In this document: positions 1 to 6,648 of the stretch, one piece after another
Layout: each line of letters begins with the position of its first letter
How positions within the stretch are numbered: position 1 is the stretch's first letter
NCBI GenBank assembly: GCA_016839245.1
Contig: JAEOUN010000083.1
Span: forward strand, 1 to 21,605
DNA: 21,605 nucleotides
Direction of reading: 5' to 3'
From: Candidatus Thorarchaeota archaeon
Lineage (GTDB): Archaea; Asgardarchaeota; Thorarchaeia; Thorarchaeales; Thorarchaeaceae
The notes under the pieces: model-generated
Told to the model about the DNA's origin: nothing
Database searches by the model: none
The model's input: only the letters and a program-made list of their open reading frames with translations
Made by a program: the position numbers and the translations under genes

Positions 1-299
1 ATGTGTATGAAGGTCGAAGATTATATCTAAAGACTGTCCAACTTGGTAACAATGTCACCATAGGTGCCAATGCTGTTGTTCTACCTGGAGCTGATATTGG
101 GGATAATGTCATTGTTGGTGCAAATTCGGTCGTTCCAAAAGATACAACAATTCCTCCTAACACTATCTGGGTACACGGAAAAGCCATTCCAAGAAAAGCC
201 GAAGGTGTGACTGGAACAATCTATCAGCCCATAGGTGGTGCAGTTGAGGTTGAACCTGATGATATAGTTGATACTCCCTCTGAAGGCGAGCGGTTTTAG
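1..299 (+). CDS. C-terminal part of a left-handed beta-helix (hexapeptide) acyltransferase-like protein, 5' truncated
   Basis: The reading frame is open from the window edge (first complete codon at base 3), so the 5' part is missing. Residues about 10-50 show hexapeptide-repeat spacing ([28 protein letters not shown]), the signature of left-handed beta-helix acyltransferases. The ending, '[17 protein letters not shown]', resembles the exit from such a helix, where an xxGxPA-type motif is common. A roughly 40-residue acidic tail follows. The same kind of ending occurs in Pls/PosA-type proteins, where an adenylation-carrier protein carries hexapeptide repeats at its C terminus. Given the AcpS, FkbH and ACP genes downstream this is possible, but it cannot be decided without the upstream sequence. 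The next gene on the same strand starts 44 bases later. Confidence 0.8.
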   Translation, partial: VYEGRRLYLKTVQLGNNVTIGANAVVLPGADIGDNVIVGANSVVPKDTTIPPNTIWVHGKAIPRKAEGVTGTIYQPIGGAVEVEPDDIVDTPSEGERF

Positions 300-343
300 T
301 CCTATTTGCAATCTACAATACTCTAAAAATGTTGGCGAATTTA

Positions 344-733
344 ATGAGATTATTAATGCTTCATTTGGAGAATTTTTGGTACAGGCCAGATGAGACTGAG
401 ATTGAACCAGTGACCTTTGGAGAGACCCTTCTAATCTGGATTCATTCTGAAGCACAGGATGAAGAGAACCGATCTGGTGTCTTCAGGAAGATGGTCAAAA
501 ATATACGCTGGCTTGCTCAGAAGGTTAATTGCGATAATATTATCCTACATTCCTTTGCGCACTTGGATGATAGCAAGGCATCACCTGAGTTTGTGGCAGA
601 CCTCATTGATGATGTTGCCTCAAAGCTTAGGAATCAGGGATTCCATGTCCATTGTGTTCCCTTTGGTGTATTCAACGAATTTGATATGCATGTAAAGGGA
701 CCCTCTCTAGCAAAGGTGTTCAAACAATTCTAA
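344..733 (+). CDS. Stand-alone archaeal threonyl-tRNA synthetase editing domain (DTD-like fold)
   Basis: The 129-residue protein matches the archaeal N-terminal ThrRS editing domain over its full length: an N-terminal strand MRLLMLHLENF, the central 'IILHSFAHLDDSKAS' segment (H73) and the C-terminal 'GFHVHCVPFGVFNEF...VKGPSLAKVF' segment. This domain hydrolyses Ser-tRNA(Thr) and is structurally related to D-aminoacyl-tRNA deacylase. It stops where the catalytic ThrRS would begin, so it is a free-standing unit. In the archaeal enzymes I recall, the motif reads PFGxYK; here it is PFGVFN, so the usual Lys is Asn111. An in-frame ATG at 329 exists, but 344 matches the family N terminus. No clear Shine-Dalgarno is seen. 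Family call strong, activity uncertain. It may edit in trans for a split ThrRS or have another deacylase role. Confidence 0.85.
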   Translation: MRLLMLHLENFWYRPDETEIEPVTFGETLLIWIHSEAQDEENRSGVFRKMVKNIRWLAQKVNCDNIILHSFAHLDDSKASPEFVADLIDDVASKLRNQGFHVHCVPFGVFNEFDMHVKGPSLAKVFKQF

Positions 734-770
734 GTTCAATATTTGCTAATATTAGATGAGTTCATAAAAG

Positions 771-2228
771 ATGAATCTGCGTGTTAATATGATGCCCGAC
801 TCTAAACCTAAGTATACTCCCCGAGGATATCAGACATATATCTTAGAGCGGGTCAGTAAATTCAAAGACACGCCTCTTCTCCTTGAATTGGATTGTGGTT
901 TGGGGAAACGTTTCATAACCCATCAAATCGTGACTCAGAAATTTCCAGAAACTCCAATTATAATAGTCGTACATTCTTCTACTTCCCTGGCTGAAACCAT
1001 TGATTATCTCAAGGGTGAATATGGTGGTTTAAGCGATGATCTTGGTGAACTTACTTCACGTGTTCCCTCTGGATATAGAAAAATGAACTTACGTGAGAAA
1101 CGAGTCATTGTTGCCACACCTCAAGTATTAGCTAGTACTTTCGAGAAAGATCCCTCTCTCTTTGACCGATTTAAGATAGTATTAATTAATGAAGTGGACA
1201 CACTCGCTCGGAGGACAGGTGGTCGAACAGCTCTTGTTTTTCCATGGCCAACGCTTCTCTCTTATTTATCAGGAAAATGGATCATTGGGATGAGTGGCAC
1301 TCTTCGTGATGATCATGCTGTCTTTACAAAAGAACAGATTGAGATCAGAGGAGAGCTTGCCACACTGAAAGAATACATTCCAGGTGCACAAGTCATTACA
1401 ATGGAAGATCTCTATGGGACTGATGTTGAAGACTTTCTTGAACCCACACTTCTCTCAATAAGCATGGTGAATGATTCTAAGATTCGTTCTATCTCAAAAG
1501 TATTGGATGAACTGATTCGAAGCACAAGAGCTGAGATTATGAGTGAGTTGGAGGAAGATGGCAATCTAGATCTTGTTGATGGTGACTCACGACGTGTCCA
1601 TCTTCTTCTCGAACGACTACCAATCAATGAGGAACTTAAAGGCAGGTATTCCAATCTCTTAATGTTGCGAAAATATGTCTATGCTATGCCACCAAAACAA
1701 TTCTTACGAATGTTCTATAGTGATTATGTCAAGCACTATTTCAATGTCAGTGACCTTAGAAGAGTCCTCCCAAAGGTATCACCAAAAGCTGTACAAATCC
1801 TGAAAATAGCCAAAGAGCATCATAAGACACTCGTGCTTACATCATATCTTGAAATGGTTGCTCAGGTTGAAGACATCCTTAGAACGGCTGGACTGACTGT
1901 TCTGACCATAACAGGGCAGACTAACAACAAGGGTGAGGTTCTTCGTTCATTTAGAGAGGATGAGGATGCAGGGATTCTGGTCATGTCTCCAGTTGGTGAA
2001 CGTGACTTGGACATTCCCCATGCTGATATTATGGTTGTGTGTGACACTATCAACACTACTAAGACTATGTATCAAAAATTCAAACGTACAAGAGGCGGTC
2101 TAGTCCTCCTCCTTGTCTTTGCAGGGACTTCTGAAGAACTAAAGGTTCGAAGGCTGATGAATAATATTCTGAGTCGATATCCCTGGTCAACAGCAATTAT
2201 TGAGACTTCGAATAAAAGCTTAGGATAG
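771..2228 (+). CDS. Hef/FANCM-like superfamily 2 helicase with degenerate motifs
   Basis: This 485-residue protein has two RecA-like domains in SF2 order. Motif I is 'ELDCGLGKRF' (K46), with Arg47 in place of the expected Thr/Ser. 'VATPQVL' (113-120) is typical of the Hef/FANCM/Mph1 branch. Motif II reads NEVD (140-143) instead of DExH/DEAH. 'GMSGTLRDD' (173-181) sits at motif III. The C-terminal domain has 'LVLTSYLEMVAQVEDIL' and 'GQTNNKGEVLRSFRE', and the motif VI position is 'QKFKRTRGG' (435-443) rather than QRxGRxxR. It could be a non-hydrolysing remnant or a helicase working by altered chemistry. There is no XPF nuclease domain. ATGs at 789 and 792 are alternative starts. It lies 37 bases after the editing-domain gene and 51 before AcpS; a functional link is unclear. 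Confidence 0.8.
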   Translation: MNLRVNMMPDSKPKYTPRGYQTYILERVSKFKDTPLLLELDCGLGKRFITHQIVTQKFPETPIIIVVHSSTSLAETIDYLKGEYGGLSDDLGELTSRVPSGYRKMNLREKRVIVATPQVLASTFEKDPSLFDRFKIVLINEVDTLARRTGGRTALVFPWPTLLSYLSGKWIIGMSGTLRDDHAVFTKEQIEIRGELATLKEYIPGAQVITMEDLYGTDVEDFLEPTLLSISMVNDSKIRSISKVLDELIRSTRAEIMSELEEDGNLDLVDGDSRRVHLLLERLPINEELKGRYSNLLMLRKYVYAMPPKQFLRMFYSDYVKHYFNVSDLRRVLPKVSPKAVQILKIAKEHHKTLVLTSYLEMVAQVEDILRTAGLTVLTITGQTNNKGEVLRSFREDEDAGILVMSPVGERDLDIPHADIMVVCDTINTTKTMYQKFKRTRGGLVLLLVFAGTSEELKVRRLMNNILSRYPWSTAIIETSNKSLG

Positions 2229-2279
2229 CCTTGTCATTATCATTATAAGAGTCATGGAGTATCGACAGCATGAACTATA

Positions 2280-2729
2280 TTGAGCGGAGAGTCTGATTTC
2301 CTTCCTGAGGATATTTTTGGCATTGGTATTGATATAGTTGAGATTCAGCGATTCAAGAATCTACATGCCCTGTCTCCATTTTTCAAGCGTGTTTATACAG
2401 AGAAAGAGTTGGATTACTGTCTAGGATTTTCGGAACCATCATCGCATCTCGCTGCCATATTTGCCGGGAAGGAGGCAGTAACTAAGGCTATTGGAGAAAA
2501 GGCTCTCGTTTCAATGAAGTCAATAGAAATCTTACATGATGAAAATGGCTTACCCAAGGCCATGGTTTGCCAGTTGCCTGAGATTAAAATACTTCTTAGC
2601 CTTTCTCACTCTACAGAGCATGCTGTGGCAATTGCTTTACTGATACCTCATTCAATGACAGCAAGTGAAATAGCTCTTCAGGCTCTTTTGACCAAGAAAA
2701 TTGCAGAACTACTAGAAGGGTGTGAATGA
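2280..2729 (+). CDS. acpS: Holo-[acyl-carrier-protein] synthase
   Basis: AcpS transfers the 4'-phosphopantetheine arm of coenzyme A to the conserved serine of an acyl carrier protein. The motifs are intact: 'GIGIDIVEIQRF' (14-25, metal-binding Asp18), 'FAGKEAVTKAIG' (61-72, catalytic Glu65) and 'LSLSHS' (106-111). The protein has 149 residues against about 120 in bacterial AcpS; the excess is mostly a C-terminal helix after residue 122. The start is TTG at 2280: an in-frame TGA lies at 2271-2273, and no ATG precedes the first motif. The stop overlaps the ATG of the FkbH-like gene (ATGA), so the two are probably translationally coupled. The ACP substrate is most likely the protein encoded at 4570. 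Most archaea lack ACP-based fatty acid synthesis, so this gene points to a dedicated pathway. Confidence 0.93.
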   Translation: MSGESDFLPEDIFGIGIDIVEIQRFKNLHALSPFFKRVYTEKELDYCLGFSEPSSHLAAIFAGKEAVTKAIGEKALVSMKSIEILHDENGLPKAMVCQLPEIKILLSLSHSTEHAVAIALLIPHSMTASEIALQALLTKKIAELLEGCE

Positions 2730-4567
2730 TAATGGCTGGTGATCAAGAGCACATCTCTGATATTCTATCCATGGTGAAGGAGGATTCCTCCTATCTGAAT
2801 CTATGGAGTGCGTACAAGAAAATTCAAGCACTCGATGAAAGAGTGTTGAAAGATGATCCGGATAGAATTGGCCTTGCTGTGATTGGATCCTCTACCCTTG
2901 AACCACTTACTGCATGTCTTGATGTCAAGACGCGAATTGCAGGATTCAATGTAGAATCCTTTGTTGGAGGATTCAACACATATCGTCAAGAGATTCTTGA
3001 CAAAAACTCAGGTCTGTACAAGATTGATCCAGATGTTATCGTCCTTTCTATTGATGCTTGGTCACTTCTTGACAAGATGTTCCTTGCCACTTTTATCAAA
3101 ATAAGTGAGAAAGAAAGACGTTCCATTATGAAGAATCTAGTCAATGATGTCAGCTCACTTGTTGATGAATTAGAATCTCGTTCATCAGCTATTGTCCTAG
3201 TGAACAATTTTATTGTACCTGTATTTTCGCCCTTTGGCATCGTTGACAATAAGCAGGATCTTGGGCTCAGAGAATTCTTTACTAATCTTAACATGGCACT
3301 TAGAGAAAAGATTCAGAAGAATTCACGTGCATACCTTGTAGATTTAGATGAAGTTGCTAGTGACTTTGGCAAGTCAAGAATAATAAACTGGAATATTTGG
3401 TACCGTGGTTCAATACCTTTCAGTGAACAATTTACTCCTGTACTTGCAGACGAGTATTTGCGATATATCTTAGCATTAAGAGGAAAGACAAAGAAGTGCA
3501 TCGTTCTTGATCTTGACAATACTTTATGGGGTGGTATCATTGGAGAAGATGGTCTGGAAGGTATCAAACTTGGAAATACATCTCCAGGTATCGAATATGT
3601 TGAATTTCAAAAAGTGCTTCTCAGCCTCTATAACAGGGGAGTAATTCTAGCTATTTGCAGTAAGAATAACTATGATGATGCAATCAGGGTCTTCCGTGAA
3701 CATCCTTATCAGGTTCTGAAAGAGGATCACTTTGCTGCAATGCGAATCAACTGGCAGAATAAAGCATTGAATCTTGAAGAACTAGCCTCTGAGATCAACA
3801 TTGGTCTTGATAGCATGGTCTTTTTTGATGATAATCCAGTTGAGCGTGCTCAGGTTCTACAAGTGCATCCTGAAGTAATGGTAGTTGATATGCCTAAGAA
3901 TCCAAGGTTGTATCGCGAGATGTTAGAGAATCTTCATGTATTTGATGTACTCTCTCTAACAAAAGAAGACCTTGCGAGAGGCGAGATGTATGCTGGCAAA
4001 CGTAAGAGGGCAGAGCTAGAAAAAAATGCAACTTCGATTGAGGACTTTCTTCGTACTCTTGAACTGAAGGTACAAGTGAAAGAGGTTAGTGATTTTGATG
4101 CACCACGAATTGTTCAATTGATAGGCAAGACCAATCAATTCAATCTCACAACTAGAAGGTACACTGATGCAGATGTTGATGCCTTCAGAAAATCCAAGGA
4201 TATTGCAGTTTACAGCATGGCTGTTCAAGACAAATTTGGAGATGAAGGTGTTGTTGGTGTGGCTATTGTGCGGAAAAAAGGTCCGGAATGGTGGATTGAC
4301 TCGTTCTTAATGAGTTGTCGTGTGATTGGACGCTCTGCTGAGACTGCGATGCTTGCAAAGATTTTAGCAGATGCAAGAAAAGCGAAAGCAGAACGAATTA
4401 TTGGAGAGTACATACCAACGAAAAAGAACCTTCCAGCAGCTGATTTCTATGAGCGCCATGGTTTTGGGATGCCTGCAACATCTGGAGATGATGTGACAAC
4501 TTGGATTCTCAACTTAAATGAACAGACAATAGATGCACCTGAATGGATTGAGCTACTAGAGGAATAA
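2726..4567 (+). CDS. FkbH-like protein: SGNH-like domain, HAD-IIIC phosphatase domain, GNAT-like domain
   Basis: FkbH-family proteins take 1,3-bisphosphoglycerate, dephosphorylate it and deliver a glyceryl unit to an ACP. The 613-residue protein has the full three-part layout. Residues about 45-245 resemble an SGNH-like region ('LAVIGSSTLEP', 'DVIVLSIDAWS'). Residues about 257-400 are the HAD domain with 'VLDLDNTLWGGIIGEDG' (D262, D264), 'AICSKNN' (309-315), K346 and 'FFDDNPVER'. Residues about 460-600 are GNAT-like, including 'GKTNQFNLTTRRYT' and 'ADFYERHGF'. All HAD catalytic residues seen are intact. The ATG at 2726 overlaps the acpS stop; ATG 2732 lies 9 bases after GGGTG and may be the real start. 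The ACP gene follows after two bases, giving an acpS-fkbH-acp order. The family call is firm; the glyceryl substrate is inferred from the family. Confidence 0.92.
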   Translation: MIMAGDQEHISDILSMVKEDSSYLNLWSAYKKIQALDERVLKDDPDRIGLAVIGSSTLEPLTACLDVKTRIAGFNVESFVGGFNTYRQEILDKNSGLYKIDPDVIVLSIDAWSLLDKMFLATFIKISEKERRSIMKNLVNDVSSLVDELESRSSAIVLVNNFIVPVFSPFGIVDNKQDLGLREFFTNLNMALREKIQKNSRAYLVDLDEVASDFGKSRIINWNIWYRGSIPFSEQFTPVLADEYLRYILALRGKTKKCIVLDLDNTLWGGIIGEDGLEGIKLGNTSPGIEYVEFQKVLLSLYNRGVILAICSKNNYDDAIRVFREHPYQVLKEDHFAAMRINWQNKALNLEELASEINIGLDSMVFFDDNPVERAQVLQVHPEVMVVDMPKNPRLYREMLENLHVFDVLSLTKEDLARGEMYAGKRKRAELEKNATSIEDFLRTLELKVQVKEVSDFDAPRIVQLIGKTNQFNLTTRRYTDADVDAFRKSKDIAVYSMAVQDKFGDEGVVGVAIVRKKGPEWWIDSFLMSCRVIGRSAETAMLAKILADARKAKAERIIGEYIPTKKNLPAADFYERHGFGMPATSGDDVTTWILNLNEQTIDAPEWIELLEE

Positions 4568-4569
4568 GA

Positions 4570-4809
4570 ATGAGTGAAACTAACAATCGATTACTGAACA
4601 TACTTTCCAAGATCCTGCTCTTGGAAAAAAACGAGATTAAAGATGACCTTAGACGAAAGGATTTCGAACCATGGGATTCAATGGCTCATCTTCTCATTGT
4701 AAGTGAAATAGAGAATGAATTCGGGATTTTCTTCGAAGATGAAGAAGTGGTTGACATTTGGACTGTTGGTGATATCAAAGAACTTCTTACAAAGAAATTA
4801 CAGGATTAG
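4570..4809 (+). CDS. Acyl carrier protein
   Basis: A 79-residue acidic, helical protein with the carrier-protein motif 'PWDSMAHLLIVSEIENEF' (34-51); Ser37 is the expected phosphopantetheine attachment site. The C-terminal 'WTVGDIKELL' helix is also typical. Many ACPs have DSL at the attachment site and this one has DSM, a form seen in stand-alone carriers of FkbH-type clusters. Start ATG 4570 has GAGG seven bases upstream, inside the end of the FkbH gene, so the two genes are coupled. It should be activated by the AcpS at 2280 and loaded by the FkbH-like protein. The stop overlaps the stop of the convergent acetyltransferase gene by four bases. Confidence 0.93.
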   Translation: MSETNNRLLNILSKILLLEKNEIKDDLRRKDFEPWDSMAHLLIVSEIENEFGIFFEDEEVVDIWTVGDIKELLTKKLQD

Positions 4810-5267
4810 TCTTTCTGTGGCTCTAGTTTTTGCACCATCCGTGCTGGATTTCCAGCAAACAAAGTGAGTGGTGGAACATCCTTACTTACTACTGCACCAG
4901 CTGCTATGATTGCACCCTCTCCAATGGTCACTCCTGGTAGGATGATTGCTCCTGTAGCAAGCCAAGCACCTTTGCCAATTACAACTTTCTTGGGTCCCTC
5001 ATGGAAAATCCTCCGTTGTTGATGATATGGACTTGCGCCTGAGTGCGCCATGATTTTCACTCCTGGTCCAATACTTGCCCAATCTTGAATCTCGATGAAT
5101 TCTGGGTACTCGCCATCTATCATTACAAGGAATCCCATATAGACGCCCTTACCAATCTTGACGCCACACTTTCTGTATACACTTGCTCTGAATTGATAAG
5201 ATGGAGCAAGCCATGCCAGAATCCGTAGACACCTTCCAAGGAACTTACCCATTCTTTCTCTCTCCAT
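4806..5267 (-). CDS. Hexapeptide-repeat O-acyltransferase (sugar acetyltransferase type)
   Basis: The 153-residue protein is a left-handed beta-helix acyltransferase of the maltose/colanic acid acetyltransferase type. Its repeats are 'VKIGKGVYMGFLVMID', 'ASIGPGVKIMAHSG', 'VVIGKGAWLATGAIIL', 'VTIGEGAIIAAGAVV' and a closing 'FAGNPARMV'. His in 'KIMAHSG' is at the position of the catalytic histidine in this family. Such enzymes usually transfer acetyl from acetyl-CoA to a sugar hydroxyl; an ACP-bound donor is conceivable here. It starts 9 bases after the stop of the deacetylase gene and is probably co-transcribed with it. ATG 5267 gives the longest form; ATG 5252, with GGAG nine bases upstream, is an equally good start. 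Confidence 0.88.
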   Translation of the reverse strand: MERERMGKFLGRCLRILAWLAPSYQFRASVYRKCGVKIGKGVYMGFLVMIDGEYPEFIEIQDWASIGPGVKIMAHSGASPYHQQRRIFHEGPKKVVIGKGAWLATGAIILPGVTIGEGAIIAAGAVVSKDVPPLTLFAGNPARMVQKLEPQKD

Positions 5268-5276
5268 ATCTATGAA

Positions 5277-6206
5277 TTATCTTCTCTTCCATATCATTCT
5301 TCTGAGATAATCAGAAAAGACCCAATTATCAATATCCCCCGTCAACAGAAGGCAGAATGTCCTATCTCCTTTCCATCTCCTATGTGCTTTCCAATAGGTC
5401 ACAGCTTCACTGGGAGTTGTAATCCACGCCCCAAGACTGTTTGCGTGAATACAGACATCTCGAAGACATCCAACATAAGTAGGTTGTCCCATTCGAATGG
5501 GATGAAGGTCAAACATAATTACACCCTGTGTCTTTGAAGCCTGTGTTATTGTATCATTCAACATCGTGGTTACTGCATCAGGTGTCATTCCTCGACTATC
5601 AATCATGAGATCATCACTCCAGATGTTCAAGGGGATATATGTAACATCAGAGGATTTTGAATTGATATCGACATTGAAGAAATGTGTTCTCTCTCTATGC
5701 TCCGGTCTATATCCAAATCCTCCATCCCAAATTATTCCATATTTCTCAAGCATTGAGGGCATATCGTCTGTATATCTGTCATAAGGCGCCCGGAATCCCT
5801 TAATGTCTATGCCAAGTTTTTTGTATGTCCGAAGACTCAGTGCAAAATCTCGTTCTCTCTCTTTGGCATCGAGTGACGGATATCTAACATGGTTGTATCC
5901 ATGACTTGCTACCTCATTACCTTCCTTGATAATCTCTCTTACCAGCTCTGGACGCATTTTTGCTATTGCCGCAACGGTTGGAAATGCAAACACACCATCG
6001 CCATCCTCCAATGCTGCGAATATGTTTCTTAGGATGACATTGAATGATGTTCTGTGTAATCGCATCATCCGTAACATCTGTTTTGGTGCCTTTAAGCCCC
6101 ATCTCTTTGTTAGCTGTTGGAGGTAACTGGCCTGTGACATAATTTTATTCTCAATCTCCTTGTCATCAGTGTAATTCCATTCAGTCATAAGAATTGTGGG
6201 CAGCAT
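5277..6206 (-). CDS. NodB-like polysaccharide deacetylase (CE4 family) with unusual motif arrangement
   Basis: CE4 enzymes remove N- or O-acetyl groups from polysaccharides with a metal held by one Asp and two His. Visible motifs are 'PELVREIIKEGNEVASHGYNH' region with both His (motif 2), 'GFRAPYDRY' (motif 3), and 'IMFDLHPIRMG' (the late Leu-His motif). The usual early motif TFDDG is not found before motif 2. The only early candidate is 'ILMTEWNYTDD' at the N terminus, and a motif-1-like strand 'CLLLTGDIDNWVFSDYL' sits at the very C terminus, which is odd (see findings). No signal peptide is seen, so it is probably cytoplasmic. ATG 6188 is an alternative start. It is followed by the acetyltransferase gene and divergent from the VOC gene, consistent with a role in glycan modification. 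Confidence 0.82.
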   Translation of the reverse strand: MLPTILMTEWNYTDDKEIENKIMSQASYLQQLTKRWGLKAPKQMLRMMRLHRTSFNVILRNIFAALEDGDGVFAFPTVAAIAKMRPELVREIIKEGNEVASHGYNHVRYPSLDAKERERDFALSLRTYKKLGIDIKGFRAPYDRYTDDMPSMLEKYGIIWDGGFGYRPEHRERTHFFNVDINSKSSDVTYIPLNIWSDDLMIDSRGMTPDAVTTMLNDTITQASKTQGVIMFDLHPIRMGQPTYVGCLRDVCIHANSLGAWITTPSEAVTYWKAHRRWKGDRTFCLLLTGDIDNWVFSDYLRRMIWKRR

Positions 6207-6243
6207 GGTAAGACTTATCGCAATACAGTATGCATTCCTTGTT

Positions 6244-6648
6244 ATGAAACTCAGTCACATTGGAATACTTGTTAGAGATATCAACGAAGGCATCAAGCAT
6301 CATGAGGATCTTTTTGGATTCAAACAACTCGGTGCAATTGTCGATGATCCGACTCAAAAGGTACGTGTCGTCATGATGGGGCAATCGGAAGATGATCCCG
6401 TTAAGATTGAGTTGATTACTCCAACTGATGACAATTCTCCAGTGACTGACCTATTGAAAAAGCGACAATCCTTATACCATCTCTGCTTTGAAGTGCCTGA
6501 TATCGAGGTAGCTAAAGATGATGCACGAAAAAAAGGTGCCATTGTAATCAGTCAACCTGTTAAGGCACCTTTGTTTGATGATAGGAAAATCTGTTTCCTT
6601 TTCACCAAAGATCATTACATTATCGAGCTTGTCGAATCGTCACACTAG
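6244..6648 (+). CDS. VOC-fold metalloenzyme (glyoxalase / methylmalonyl-CoA epimerase-like)
   Basis: The 134-residue protein has the paired beta-alpha-beta-beta-beta modules of the vicinal oxygen chelate fold. All four metal ligand positions look intact: His in 'KLSHIGILVRD', Glu in 'VKIELITP', His in 'LYHLCFEVPD' and Glu in 'YIIELVE'. The ligand pattern and length fit methylmalonyl-CoA epimerase and related isomerases, but the substrate cannot be read from sequence. An in-frame GTG at 6196 and ATG at 6205 would add residues overlapping the divergent deacetylase start, and the family N terminus matches ATG 6244. VOC proteins can sit near FkbH/ACP genes, so it may act on an ACP- or CoA-bound intermediate; this is inference. 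Its stop overlaps that of the next gene by four bases. Confidence 0.85.
   Translation: MKLSHIGILVRDINEGIKHHEDLFGFKQLGAIVDDPTQKVRVVMMGQSEDDPVKIELITPTDDNSPVTDLLKKRQSLYHLCFEVPDIEVAKDDARKKGAIVISQPVKAPLFDDRKICFLFTKDHYIIELVESSH

Noticed and set aside
81..455. Minus-strand frame of 124 residues at the left edge
   Set aside because: It is antisense to the hexapeptide protein and the editing domain, both recognisable families.
2145..2160. tRNA T-arm-like GGTTCGA
   Set aside because: It lies within the helicase coding frame and no cloverleaf can be built around it; no tRNA was found anywhere in the window.
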